Origin: JANRIC01 sp033765345
GTDB lineage: Bacteria > Bacteroidota > Bacteroidia > Cytophagales > Microscillaceae
Direction of reading: 5' to 3'
Length of the DNA stretch: 64,000 bases
NCBI GenBank assembly: GCA_033765345.1
Contig: JANRIC010000159.1
Location: 51,773 to 115,772, forward strand
Shown here: positions 33,472 through 42,727 of the stretch, one piece after another
Position numbering within the stretch: position 1 is the stretch's first letter
Layout: each line of letters opens with the position of its first letter
Position numbers and translations under genes: made by a program
Notes under the pieces: generated by a model
Database searches by the model: none
What the model was told of the DNA's origin: nothing
What the model saw: only the letters and a program-made list of their open reading frames with translations

Positions 33472-33575
33472 GATATAAGGAAGGTTCTCGACTGCACTTA
33501 CAATACGACCCAGAGAATTCAATCGGGGATGTATCTTATCGATGTTTTTGCGTCGGAATATAATCTGGAAAGTTT

Positions 33576-33678
33576 TATACTCAAACCGAAGTGGTTTTCC
33601 GAGATTTTAGCTTTTAAATCATGAATAATCAAGCTAATCAATCAAGAAAATCAGGCAAATCACTTCAATCTGGGTATA
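33576..33678 (+). repeat. 103-bp MITE, copy D
   Basis: Identical to copy B except one base in the core (ATGAATAATC for ATTAATAATC). Intergenic, no gene disrupted. Confidence 0.9.
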
Positions 33679-33940
33679 AAAACATTTTACCCCATTTAAA
33701 AAGAGGTAGAACCAAAAAAATCAGAGATCCCCTATCTTTTTCCCCCCAGATCAAAAAATTATGTCACTCATTATCAATTACTTAAATATTTTTTTTAAAA
33801 AAAATATTACGTAGACCTAAGATATTTTGGGGGTTTTGCTATTAATAACTAGATGATATGTCTGAAAGCGTCAGACAACAAGCAAGCTCCTGTTATCATC
33901 ATCAGTGCGTAGTAGTAAAACACAATGAACTATGGAATCA

Positions 33941-33970
33941 AAAAAGGAATAGCATCTGCTATTCCTTTTT
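33941..33970 (-). terminator. Terminator of lipA-lipB
   Basis: AAAAAGGAATAGC (33941-33953) pairs with GCTATTCCTTTTT (33958-33970). It lies 3 bases past the lipB stop on the minus strand. Confidence 0.85.
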
Positions 33971-33973
33971 GTT

Positions 33974-34672
33974 TTAAAAGACATCACTGATTAGAAAATC
34001 TTCAAGGATCTCAGCCTCGAGGGTCTGACTTAGGCCAGTTCTAAGGTATGTTTTTACTTTTTCCAAGGGTACAGCTTTGCCCAATTCTGCTTCCATAGAA
34101 GTAACACGTTTATCTACATAACCGCAGGGATTAATCATTGTAAAATGTTGTAAATTGGTATTGACATTCAGCGCAAAACCGTGCATGGTCACCATTCGAC
34201 TGGCACGAATCCCCAAAGCACAAATTTTTCTGTCTTGCTCTATCCAAACGCCTGATGATTTAGGCATCTGTTCGCCTTGAATTCGGTATTTAGCAAGGAG
34301 TTGGATGATTGCCTGCTCAATAGAACTGACAAAAGTTTTTAGGCCTATACCAAAATTATCAAGGTCTAAAACCAAATACCCGACCAACTGCCCTGGGCCG
34401 TGATACGTAATATCACCTCCTCGGTCTACTTTGAAAAAATTTATTCCTTCTTGATTCAATTGCTTTTTGTCAATCAGGAGATTTTCTGCTTGTCCGTTTT
34501 TCCCTAGTGTAAAGACTGGAGGGTGTTCACAAAAAATGAGATAATTCAGGTTGGGGCTGTTGGAATGCTCAGTTTTATGTTGAATCAATGAAGCAAACAG
34601 AGCTTTTTGATATGCCCAGGCACTGGCATAGGAAATTAGTCCTAAATCCTGAAAAATAAGCGTTTTGTTCAT
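33974..34672 (-). CDS. lipB: Lipoate-protein ligase/octanoyltransferase LipB
   Basis: 232 residues. LipB motifs are present: RGGDITYHGPGQLVGYLVLD, and the catalytic region KICALGIRASRMVTMHGFAL with INPCGYVDKRVTSM (Cys). It transfers octanoyl groups from acyl carrier protein to lipoate-dependent subunits such as E2 and GcvH. It overlaps lipA by one base, so they are one operon; the two act in sequence. Confidence 0.95.
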   Translation of the reverse strand: MNKTLIFQDLGLISYASAWAYQKALFASLIQHKTEHSNSPNLNYLIFCEHPPVFTLGKNGQAENLLIDKKQLNQEGINFFKVDRGGDITYHGPGQLVGYLVLDLDNFGIGLKTFVSSIEQAIIQLLAKYRIQGEQMPKSSGVWIEQDRKICALGIRASRMVTMHGFALNVNTNLQHFTMINPCGYVDKRVTSMEAELGKAVPLEKVKTYLRTGLSQTLEAEILEDFLISDVF

Positions 34673-35532
34673 TAGTGTACGTGTTTTTCGGCGTGGTAAG
34701 AGCTACGCACTAGTGCGCCGCTTTCTACATATCGGAAGCCCTTCTCCAGTCCGATTTCTTCCAGGCGTTTGAACATTTCAGGTCTGATAAATTCTTGTAC
34801 CTCCAAGTGTTCTTTGGTGGGCTGTAGGTATTGCCCGATAGTAATCACCTCACAGCCTACGGCTCTGAGATCGTCCATTGTTTCCAGGATTTCGGCTTCG
34901 GTTTCTCCGAGCCCTAGCATAATCCCTGATTTGGAACGAATGCCAGATTGAGCTACCTGTCGAATGACTGAAAGGCTACGATCATAGTCGGAGTTACGGC
35001 GCACCTGTCGTGTCAGCCTACGAACGGTCTCCATATTGTGTGAAATAACGTTGGGTTGTGCCTCTATAATTCTTTGAATATTCTCCTGATTACCTTTAAA
35101 ATCGGGGATAAGCACCTCCATAGTTGTATCCGGGTTAAGTTCTTTGATCGCCTTGATGGTGGCTTCCCAAACCAGGGAACCGCCGTCGGCCAGATCATCT
35201 CGGTCTACAGAAGTAATCACACAATGTTTGAGACGCATCAGTTGGATAGATTTGGCTACTTCCATAGGTTCTTCCCAGTTGACAGCTTCGGGGCGGCCTG
35301 TTTTTACGGCACAAAATCGGCAAGCGCGGGTACAAATGTCTCCCAGAATCATAAACGTAGCCGTGCCTCTTCCCCAGCATTCTGCCATATTGGGGCACTT
35401 ACCACTTTGGCAAATGGTATGTAATTTATGATCGTTTACAATACTCTTGACTTCGTTATAGCCTTCACCTCCGGGGATTTTAATTTTCAACCAGTCGGGT
35501 TTTTGTCTTTTTTTTTGGGTGATTGGTTCCAT
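34672..35532 (-). CDS. lipA: Lipoyl synthase LipA (radical SAM)
   Basis: 286 residues. The radical-SAM Cys triad is in DICTRACRFCAV, and the auxiliary cluster Cys are in CQSGKCPNMAECW. Conserved GRGTATFMILGDICTR and the final arginine-serine motif RSSYHAEKH are present. It inserts sulfurs into octanoylated proteins. First gene of the lipA-lipB operon. Confidence 0.97.
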   Translation of the reverse strand: MEPITQKKRQKPDWLKIKIPGGEGYNEVKSIVNDHKLHTICQSGKCPNMAECWGRGTATFMILGDICTRACRFCAVKTGRPEAVNWEEPMEVAKSIQLMRLKHCVITSVDRDDLADGGSLVWEATIKAIKELNPDTTMEVLIPDFKGNQENIQRIIEAQPNVISHNMETVRRLTRQVRRNSDYDRSLSVIRQVAQSGIRSKSGIMLGLGETEAEILETMDDLRAVGCEVITIGQYLQPTKEHLEVQEFIRPEMFKRLEEIGLEKGFRYVESGALVRSSYHAEKHVH

Positions 35533-35613
35533 CTTAAGTGCTTAAAGTTATTTTGATATACGAATATAACAAGTAAATTCAAAAATAGATTTTTTTTGAA
35601 TCAAGACCAATAA

Positions 35614-35642
35614 AAAAGCATCAGTAAACCTACTGATGCTTT
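35614..35642 (-). terminator. Terminator after the coiled-coil membrane protein
   Basis: AAAGCATCAGTA (35616-35627) pairs with TACTGATGCTTT (35631-35642), and A-rich sequence on the left gives a U-tract on the minus strand. Confidence 0.8.
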
Positions 35643-35670
35643 GTTCTGTTTTTATCCCCAGGATTACTAT

Positions 35671-36495
35671 CTAGGGTAATTTGATATCGATTTTTTCTTT
35701 TTTAGTAAGAAAGTTTTTGGGTTTAAAATTTCTGAGATTTTCCTGGATCAAATCCGAATCATAATTTTCGGAGAATACCAGTTTGCCTTCCTGATACGAA
35801 TACAACTGACTGTCGATGAGTACCTTACTTTCTTCGTTTTTCAGTTCGGATTCCAGTTTGGTCAGGGTCATTTCCAATTGTTGAATAGTCATTTTGATAC
35901 GTCCTTGATCATCGATACTCATGTCTTTGTCTATTTTTTCGCTCAGTCTTCGGAGTTCTTTCAGATCATTGATGCGTTGATAGATTTCATTTTTCAGTTG
36001 ATGTACTGCGGCAACCTGTGTTCTGAGGTTAGCTTCAGGGATGAGGTCTTGCCAATTCTCGATGCTATTGACAATATCCTCGAAAAGGTTATTACAACTC
36101 TCGATGATTTCTTCAAAATATGCGCGCATCAACTCATAGCTGTACTCTTCTCGATTGAGTCGTCGCATAGATACATTCACTCTTTTTTTCAAAGAAAAGA
36201 TATGAGAAAGCAACAGATTCATACCTCGAATCGCCTGATAACCTCGGGCACGCAGTTGATCTTTTTGGTATAAATCAAACCTACGTTGGGTTGTAAAACT
36301 TCCAAGAGCAACTGAAACCAGGGCAATGACTGCTATAATGAGCGTCAGGATATATGATTCCATCTTTTGATGGGTAAAAAACGTGACAGTGATAAGAGCC
36401 AGATTAACCAGCATCAACAACAAGATTTCAGGAGATAAAAGAATTACTCCCAGGGCTTTCCAGTTATTTTTTACGGTATTCTTGGTATCGTCCAT
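35671..36495 (-). CDS. Two-helix membrane protein with coiled-coil tail, unknown
   Basis: 274 residues. Two membrane helices near the N-terminus (SPEILLLMLVNLALITVTFF; YILTLIIAVIALVSVALGSF) are followed by about 190 residues of charged helix, including a predicted coiled coil around 150-220 (NEIYQRINDLKELRRLSEKI; TIQQLEMTLTKLESELKNEE). No domain recognised. A single-gene unit with its own terminator. Confidence 0.6.
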   Translation of the reverse strand: MDDTKNTVKNNWKALGVILLSPEILLLMLVNLALITVTFFTHQKMESYILTLIIAVIALVSVALGSFTTQRRFDLYQKDQLRARGYQAIRGMNLLLSHIFSLKKRVNVSMRRLNREEYSYELMRAYFEEIIESCNNLFEDIVNSIENWQDLIPEANLRTQVAAVHQLKNEIYQRINDLKELRRLSEKIDKDMSIDDQGRIKMTIQQLEMTLTKLESELKNEESKVLIDSQLYSYQEGKLVFSENYDSDLIQENLRNFKPKNFLTKKEKIDIKLP

Positions 36496-36902
36496 AGACT
36501 TTGAGTTAGAATTTAATCGGTTTATAAATTATTGAAAAGACAATTGTGTAAAGGATTGATCCAGCGTTTATCCATCACAATAAACGCTTTTCAACAGTAC
36601 ATTGAGAAATACAAAGGTTACTTATTTTGTCAGTAGATTATTTGCTGAGGAGATGGTTGCGATCAGATTTAATCAATGTGTAGTATTCAATTTTCAGGAT
36701 TATTAGATGTAATTTCTATCTTCTTTTTTAATGCTTAAGACGTGGAGAGTTTTAGGAAAGTTTTTTATTTTTAGAAAAATTCCCATAAAAAATAAAACAA
36801 TCAGAAGATAATTTGCTCATTATCTGTTGAATAGCTTTTTAGGCTGATCCATGTTAATTGCTTGTTAATGTAAGATGCCGCTGATAAATTCATCTAAATC
36901 AA
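36496..36902. other. Gene-free interval of about 400 bases
   Basis: AT-rich. I find no reading frame, hairpin with T-tract or repeat worth listing. It separates the membrane protein from the LytTR regulator, which end and start on the same strand. Confidence 0.5.
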
Positions 36903-37628
36903 CTAAAAGCTCATTAAGTCTTTGAATTTTTGGGTTTGCCTGCGGGAGATTTCTACTTCTTCGCCACCTTTGAGATAAACCTTCAAACTTCCACTAAACC
37001 AGGGTTCAATGCGCTGAATCCATTTAAGATTGATGATTTGCTGGCGGTTTGCTCGAAAAAAACGACGTTCATCCAGGCGGGATTCCAGATAATTGAGCGT
37101 TCGGGTAATCAATGGGCTTTCTTTTTCAAAATACACTTTAGTATTATTGCCTTCTACTTCAAAAAGGCGGATGTCGGCCAGTTGCACAAACCAGCAACGT
37201 TCCCCATCTTTGACAAATACCTGATCGGTGTCTTTGAGGCGTTCGTTTTTCTCTTGATGGTCTGCTTTTTCACCTATTTTTTCACGGACTTTACGAATGG
37301 CAGTACTAAGTCTTTGGGGCTGAATGGGCTTTACGAGATAATCCAGTGCATTGACTTCAAAGGCACGGATGGCATATTCATTGTACGCAGTCGTAAATAT
37401 GACCTCTGGTATATATTCAAGCTCTTCAATCAATTGAAAACCGTCTTTGCCAGGCATTTGGATATCCAGAAAAATCAAATCTGGGTGGTCTTCTTCAATA
37501 ATTTCTCGCGCCGAATCGGCATCTGAAGCCTCAGCATGAATAAAAATTTCTTCGTGTTCTTCAAGAAGCCTCCTAAGCTCGTTGCGTGCTAGGCGAGAAT
37601 CGTCAATAATCAGTGCTTTTAGAACCAT
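36903..37628 (-). CDS. LytTR-family response regulator
   Basis: 241 residues from MVLKALIIDDSRLARNELRR at 37628, which fits the receiver; the frame extends further but the added residues look like leader. Receiver: DD pair, phosphoacceptor Asp in LIFLDIQMPGKDGF, Thr in VIFTTAYNEYAIRA, Lys in YLVKPIQPQRL. The LytTR domain follows (VFVKDGERCWFVQLADIRLF; FFRANRQQIINLKWI). It binds DNA as a beta-fold domain. Its kinase is 34 bases upstream in the operon. Confidence 0.95.
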   Translation of the reverse strand: MVLKALIIDDSRLARNELRRLLEEHEEIFIHAEASDADSAREIIEEDHPDLIFLDIQMPGKDGFQLIEELEYIPEVIFTTAYNEYAIRAFEVNALDYLVKPIQPQRLSTAIRKVREKIGEKADHQEKNERLKDTDQVFVKDGERCWFVQLADIRLFEVEGNNTKVYFEKESPLITRTLNYLESRLDERRFFRANRQQIINLKWIQRIEPWFSGSLKVYLKGGEEVEISRRQTQKFKDLMSF

Positions 37629-37662
37629 AAGGGTTTCGGGTTTACAAGTGAATACGATATAG

Positions 37663-38739
37663 CTAATGGATATTTTTAGGTATAATCGGAATAGAAAAAC
37701 GCGCCGAAACCATATTCTCTCCAATATTATCTAATTGAATATTGTTGAGGCTATTGGCCAATAGCTTGAGGCGTTGGGAGGCATTCTGAAGCCCAATCCC
37801 CGTGCCTTGTACTTTATGGGAGAGTTGTCCGGTGTTGATTACTTCTATCTCCAGCTCTTGATCTATAATTTGTATTTTGATTACAATTTCACCCCCTTTG
37901 GGCAAATGAGCGATGCCGTGTTTGATAGCATTTTCTACCAAAATCTGAATGACCATCGGAGGTACTTTCATACCAAGAGCCTCTTTGTCTACGTCAAAAC
38001 GGTATTTTAATCTTTCTTCAAACTGTATAGACTCGAGCTGTAAATAGTCTTGTACGATCTCAAGTTCTGTAGCTAGGGTAACCTGCTCGGTATTATTTAG
38101 TTGAATGGAATAGCGCAGTAAATCGGACAAATGCGTAATCATATTGCGTGCCTTGTCTGGGTTTTCGGCGATCAAGCTACGAATATTATTCAAGCTATTG
38201 AACAAAAAGTGAGGGTTGATTTGAGATTTCAAGGCAAGAAGTTCGGCTTCCTTGACAGTACTTTGAAGCTTCCATCGGTCTATCTCAGATTGTTTGTAAT
38301 TTTTAAAGAAGTGAAATCCAAAATATAATAATGACCATAAAGTAAAAATAATTCCGACATTGATAAAGCTCACCCAGTAAATAAACACAAATTTCTCCCA
38401 TTCTTTGTCAGAGATTCCATCCAGAAGATGGGCAATCACAAAATAGCTATTGATCCATATAAAACTCATCCCCATATTGCCTGGTATAACCCGAAGGAGC
38501 ATTTGGGGCATCGGATATTCCAACCAACCCCACCTCAGAATCAGCTCTCTATACAAATGGCTGATAACCAAACCCATAAAAGAAAAGATAAAATAAATAA
38601 GCACATACATAGGCTTCAGTACTTCTACTGAAGCTATGATGGCCAGATGAAATAAAAAGATCAATAACCAACCTACCGATTGGCATATCCAATAATTTCG
38701 ATGAATTGGGAAGTAACTTAGTTTCAGATAAAAGGACAC
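37663..38739 (-). CDS. LytS-type sensor histidine kinase
   Basis: 358 residues. Four membrane helices fill the N-terminal half. The His_kinase domain carries the phosphoacceptor in LKSQINPHFLFNSLNNIRSL, and a HATPase with GIAHLPKGGEIVIKI and GTGIGLQNASQRLKLL. It phosphorylates the LytTR regulator downstream. The ligand is unknown. Confidence 0.95.
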   Translation of the reverse strand: MSFYLKLSYFPIHRNYWICQSVGWLLIFLFHLAIIASVEVLKPMYVLIYFIFSFMGLVISHLYRELILRWGWLEYPMPQMLLRVIPGNMGMSFIWINSYFVIAHLLDGISDKEWEKFVFIYWVSFINVGIIFTLWSLLYFGFHFFKNYKQSEIDRWKLQSTVKEAELLALKSQINPHFLFNSLNNIRSLIAENPDKARNMITHLSDLLRYSIQLNNTEQVTLATELEIVQDYLQLESIQFEERLKYRFDVDKEALGMKVPPMVIQILVENAIKHGIAHLPKGGEIVIKIQIIDQELEIEVINTGQLSHKVQGTGIGLQNASQRLKLLANSLNNIQLDNIGENMVSARFSIPIIPKNIH

Positions 38740-38752
38740 GTCGATCTCAGTT

Positions 38753-38914
38753 TTAAATTTTATGAAATATAGTATAATTTTTTGTCTTTATAAAAGTATT
38801 AGATTGTAAATTGTTAGCTTTTGACTTGGTAGCCAATCCTGCAACAGCGAGTCCTAATAAAAAAGCTACCAATAAAACCGGCCAAAAGTTGAGTGTAATT
38901 TTAAGTTTCTTCAT
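38753..38914 (-). CDS. Tiny membrane peptide upstream of the LytS-type kinase
   Basis: 53 codons, 13 bases ahead of the kinase gene and in its direction. Reading: MKKLKITLNFWPVLLVAFLL, then GLAVAGLATKSKANN, and it ends FIKTKNYTIFHKI. One membrane helix, basic start, no cleavage site needed. The position right before a membrane kinase suggests a signalling partner or leader; it could also be a random frame. Confidence 0.4.
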   Translation of the reverse strand: MKKLKITLNFWPVLLVAFLLGLAVAGLATKSKANNLQSNTFIKTKNYTIFHKI

Positions 38915-39069
38915 GAGATTATATTTTAAATTTACTCAATATTACGAGCTTTTATTTGCCCGGAAAAGTCTTTTGGGATAAGCGGTTTGGTATTAGGCTA
39001 AACGGAATACCGCTATGGGTTGAATGGTAAATGGTGCCTCTCAGCGGAAATCATAAGAAGGTCTGAGCA

Positions 39070-40161
39070 TCACGGAAGCTTCAAAGGAATTTGAAAATCA
39101 GCTTTTTCTTCGGAAATTTTCCGGGTGATATCATCCTGAAACTTGTCTGAGGGTTTTATCCCCAAAAAACCATTTAAATTATTCAAGTATCTTAGCGGTG
39201 AAAGCAGCGACCGAGTCCAGTTGGAAGGAGGAATCCCCAGCATATCAGCAATCCGATCTCCCAGCAAAAATCGCATATATGATTCAGGGAAGCCTTTGGG
39301 GAAATTTTGCTCTTTGTTTTCATAAAATACTTTCAGCAATGCTCCGGTCAGTTTCACCCCAGCCTCGGATTTTCTAAAATGCCTTTGTACGATTTTGCGA
39401 TCCAAAGTGTATATTTCCTGCGTAGTATCCGGGAGCAGTTCTTCCCTTACACCCATCAGAGTACCAATTACACTCCAAAGATGATAAAAATCCTCTACTG
39501 CTATTGGTTCAGGAAAATACCCCATTTTGCGTAATCCTCGCACACTCATCCAAGAAAAAGCCCCATTGGTACCTCCCATATCTTCTTGATTGATCGGAAG
39601 CCCCCAGGCTGTATCCCAATGTTTGCTCTTCAGAATATGATAGCGTACTGTGGCGTGCATAAGCCTGACTTTGAGGGTACTGACAAAGCCTGCCCCTTCG
39701 GGTGCGAATGCTTCTGTATCCATTACCTGGAGTACAAACTGAGCCGTTTCGGTGAGTCGGCGAAGGGTATTGCTGCGTATTTGCTCCGAAAGGTAAAGTA
39801 CCTGTGCCCCGTCTGCGGCAGCATAGCAATAGGGGAGTGATAAAAAACCTAAAAGTGTCAGGATCGCTTCCTGGTATTTTTTAAAAAAATCAGCTCCACG
39901 GCGCATTTTGTCAGGATCAGCCCAGGTAGGTAAAACAGCTTGATTTTGGAAAAAATCCCTGGCGATGATAGGAAGCTCCGCAGGAAGTTTCTGATTATTT
40001 TTATCCAGGTGAGCCATCAGTTGATGCATTTGCGTGGCACTGCCAGTGCTAAAAACCTCCTTCACCACCTCGTCTGCCGCTGTGTCACCTTCTCGGCGCA
40101 TCTGATCCAAAAACATATCTGTATAAAATCTGCTCTTATTCATGGGTTTTGATTTTGTCAA
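39070..40161 (-). CDS. Oxygenase MpaB family (DUF2236/Lcp-like) protein
   Basis: 363 residues. Motifs of the DUF2236 fold are seen: LPTWADPDKMRRGADFFKKY, and a heme-ligand-like KVRLMHATVRYHI followed by W...WGLPINQEDM. Members include latex-clearing protein and MpaB oxygenases that cut or oxidise hydrophobic substrates with a b-type heme. No signal peptide, so it is cytoplasmic or membrane-bound. Substrate unknown. Single gene. Confidence 0.75.
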   Translation of the reverse strand: MTKSKPMNKSRFYTDMFLDQMRREGDTAADEVVKEVFSTGSATQMHQLMAHLDKNNQKLPAELPIIARDFFQNQAVLPTWADPDKMRRGADFFKKYQEAILTLLGFLSLPYCYAAADGAQVLYLSEQIRSNTLRRLTETAQFVLQVMDTEAFAPEGAGFVSTLKVRLMHATVRYHILKSKHWDTAWGLPINQEDMGGTNGAFSWMSVRGLRKMGYFPEPIAVEDFYHLWSVIGTLMGVREELLPDTTQEIYTLDRKIVQRHFRKSEAGVKLTGALLKVFYENKEQNFPKGFPESYMRFLLGDRIADMLGIPPSNWTRSLLSPLRYLNNLNGFLGIKPSDKFQDDITRKISEEKADFQIPLKLP

Positions 40162-40220
40162 ATAACCCTAAGAACAAGCCCAGGGTTTGACAAAAGCCAA
40201 GAATCATTTGAAAAAGGATT

Positions 40221-40664
40221 TTATTCAAAGTGAGGGATATCGTCCAAGAGTTGATACTGGCGGTTTTGGTGGTCTACCCGGTATATCCAACATTCTATGC
40301 CATTGGTCACGCCAATATAAGGAGCTTTGATGATGTGGTTATATTGGGCTACCTGATCCAGGGTATCGGCCGTTATTTTGACCTTCATAGATTTGCACTC
40401 GATGAGCAAGAAGGCTTCTCCGCGCCGATCAAACACGAGTATATCCGACCTCTTGCTGCGTTTGTCGTATTTGAGCCCGCCTTCAACATTCATAAGTGCT
40501 TTGGAATAACTGTATTGGCGGATGAGGAAATCTATAAAAGCCTGGCGCACCCATTCTTCGGGAAAGAGTTGGACGTATTTTTTACGTACCTGATCAAAGA
40601 TAAAAAGCTCATCATTGATCTTTTTCATTTGAGGTTGAAATTCTGATAAATTGATGGATGGCAT
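40221..40664 (-). CDS. Type I restriction R-subunit N-terminal-like (HSDR_N_2) protein
   Basis: 147 residues. It shows PD-(D/E)xK nuclease features: RSDILVFDRRGEAFLLIECK, with Asp and Glu-x-Lys, then YNHIIKAPYIGVTNGIECWI. Stand-alone proteins of this type are common in Bacteroidota and need not take part in restriction. No methylase or specificity gene adjoins it. Confidence 0.8.
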   Translation of the reverse strand: MPSINLSEFQPQMKKINDELFIFDQVRKKYVQLFPEEWVRQAFIDFLIRQYSYSKALMNVEGGLKYDKRSKRSDILVFDRRGEAFLLIECKSMKVKITADTLDQVAQYNHIIKAPYIGVTNGIECWIYRVDHQNRQYQLLDDIPHFE

Positions 40665-40761
40665 AGTTGAGCATGATTTTTTGAAGGCCTATAATACAGA
40701 TGTAAGCTATACAATTTAACTTAACAAAAGTAGTAATTTTTATTTTTCTTGATAAAAATAT

Positions 40762-41487
40762 TCAGGGTTTTTTTAGGCAAATCACCCGATATCGAAAAGC
40801 CCATAACCAACGAATCTGATAGTATCGAGTGCCTGATTTATCCATCAAATGAACTAATTCCTCTTTTTTAAAAGCCCTTCTGACGGAAAGCGGAGCATCA
40901 TGTTGTACCAAGTAAGACCCTCTAAATATACGTGTAAGCCATCGGATACTGTAATAGGCAAACCAATGCCGGTGTAAGTCATTGATAATGAAACCTTTTT
41001 GAGATTCTTGATGTAGTTTTGAGAATAAAACCACCAATTGCTCATCTGTAAAATGATGACAAAAAAGGCTACACGTAACCAGATCATAATCTGAAGCTAT
41101 AAATTCTTCGGAAAAAACATCTGCTCGGATATAGTTGATTTCAGGATAATTACGGGATTTTTGACGGGAATAGTCGAGCATAAAATCATTGGCATCTATG
41201 CCCGTGAGTTGTATAGAAACCTTTTTTTTGCGTGCCCAACGTGCAATCAAGCGGAGTAAATCCCCTCCGCCCGAACCCAAATCTGCCAGTCGTACAGTTT
41301 CTCCGCATCGTATAATTTTTTTTTTTAAAAGTTGATCCAGCGCGCTGATGATTACCTGATTGCCTCCCAACCAATAATTGATAATTGCCAGCTCATCCAG
41401 ATTTCTTCGGAGGTCTTCGCCGGAGAGGCTTAGATCGTCCATCAGTTCGGCTTCATAGGAGCGTTGTGCAAATTTTGAATTCGCCAT
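40762..41487 (-). CDS. SAM-dependent methyltransferase, partner of the type III PKS
   Basis: About 241 residues from MANSKFAQRS at 41487, the first start after the PKS stop. SAM motif: VRLADLGSGGGDLLRLIARW, acidic end of strand 2 LTGIDANDFML, and RADVFSEEFI. The end is strongly basic. The neighbour is a type III PKS reading in the same direction, so it probably O- or C-methylates a pyrone or resorcinol product, as in BpsA-BpsB pairs. The product is inference. Confidence 0.85.
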   Translation of the reverse strand: MANSKFAQRSYEAELMDDLSLSGEDLRRNLDELAIINYWLGGNQVIISALDQLLKKKIIRCGETVRLADLGSGGGDLLRLIARWARKKKVSIQLTGIDANDFMLDYSRQKSRNYPEINYIRADVFSEEFIASDYDLVTCSLFCHHFTDEQLVVLFSKLHQESQKGFIINDLHRHWFAYYSIRWLTRIFRGSYLVQHDAPLSVRRAFKKEELVHLMDKSGTRYYQIRWLWAFRYRVICLKKP

Positions 41488-41498
41488 AAGCGTTTTTT

Positions 41499-42599
41499 TT
41501 AGGAGCAATGTACTTTGAATAGAGCCGATTCTATGGTAAGTCCGGGACCAAAAGCCATGCTGAGTATATTTTGGTTTTTGTTTTCCACTTTGAATTGGTA
41601 GAGCAGATTTTTGAGTACAAAAAGTACCGTTGCCGAGGACATATTGCCATAATTCCGCAATACTTCATAGGCTGCTTTGTTTTTTTCTTTGGATATTTGC
41701 AAAGATTCTTCTATCACCTCAAGAATTCTTCTGCCTCCCGGATGGGTAGCAAAATACTGAATATCATTTAGTTGCAGTTTAAGCTTGTTTAAAAGTTTTT
41801 TAATCAGCTCGCAGGTATTTTCTTTGAGAATCTCAGGCACATAAGTAGAGAGTTTCATCTCAAAACCATAATCTTTGATATACCAAGCCATCTCATTCCT
41901 GCCATTGGGTGCCAGGTCACAATAAAAGGCTTCTAAACTCAGGCTAATTCCTTGGGAAGGCTTGCTTTCCAATAAAACCGCTGCTGCGCCATCTGCAAAA
42001 ATAGCATTGGCAATCAAATCATCATCCAGGGTAGATTTTTGAAAATGAATCGTACAAATCTCTACATCCACGATCAGCACTTTGGATTCAGGATTACTCT
42101 TACAAATGGCATCTCCTACTTTGAGGGCATTAAAAGCTGCATAACAACCCATAAAATTGATGCAGGTTCGCTCTGTGGAATAAGGCAGTCCTAACTGCTC
42201 GATGATCTCAATGTCGAGCCCCGGAGCATACATGCCCGTACAACTGACCGTAATCAAATGGGTAATGGATGTCAGAGGCAGTTCGGTGTGCTGCCAGCAA
42301 TCTTTGATAGCGGCCAAAGAAAGTTTGGCGGCATTTTCTTGATACACTTTCATTCTCTGAGCGGTGCTGGGAAAAAGTTCGTCAGAATTAGGAAAAAAGC
42401 GAAATTCGCCTTTGCGTGTATAATCTTCCAATACGGTATACCGGTAGTCAATTGCTGTAGCCCGATACAAAACTCTCATTTTGCGTGCCTCTGCTTCATT
42501 GAGATGAAGAATATCGGCCATAAAATCTGCGGTATTTTTCTGCGATATCCGAAAAGGCGGATTGGCCGTACCGATCGCTGTAATGTATGTGTGCCTCAT
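41499..42599 (-). CDS. Type III polyketide synthase (chalcone synthase-like)
   Basis: 366 residues. Catalytic Cys152 is in NFMGCYAAFNALKVGD; the His is in FATHPGGRRILEVIEES and the Asn in NYGNMSSATVLFVLKN. It condenses malonyl-CoA with an acyl starter to give alkylpyrones or alkylresorcinols. The methyltransferase gene follows with no gap, and a PAP2 membrane protein lies upstream. Starter preference is not readable from sequence. Confidence 0.93.
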   Translation of the reverse strand: MRHTYITAIGTANPPFRISQKNTADFMADILHLNEAEARKMRVLYRATAIDYRYTVLEDYTRKGEFRFFPNSDELFPSTAQRMKVYQENAAKLSLAAIKDCWQHTELPLTSITHLITVSCTGMYAPGLDIEIIEQLGLPYSTERTCINFMGCYAAFNALKVGDAICKSNPESKVLIVDVEICTIHFQKSTLDDDLIANAIFADGAAAVLLESKPSQGISLSLEAFYCDLAPNGRNEMAWYIKDYGFEMKLSTYVPEILKENTCELIKKLLNKLKLQLNDIQYFATHPGGRRILEVIEESLQISKEKNKAAYEVLRNYGNMSSATVLFVLKNLLYQFKVENKNQNILSMAFGPGLTIESALFKVHCS

Positions 42600-42727
42600 G
42601 TAAGAATGATCTATTAAAAATTAAAAACATAAATGGTAGATTATGTTTTATTTTTAAAAAGATTCCTGCAAATAATTACAAATCATAGCTAAAATCAAAA
42701 AAAAACAATATCTAATCCCCTTTAAGT

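Larger units (their letters stand above)
33204..33973. other. 770-base gene-free interval filled with MITEs
   Basis: It holds a longer, inverted MITE relative (33323-33471), a complete 103-bp copy D (33576-33678), then about 260 bases of AT-rich sequence without a gene, and the lipB terminator at 33941-33970. Confidence 0.8.

Noticed and set aside
40221..40664. Part of a type I restriction system
   Set aside because: Only the HsdR N-terminal-like domain is there; no helicase part, specificity or methylase gene adjoins.
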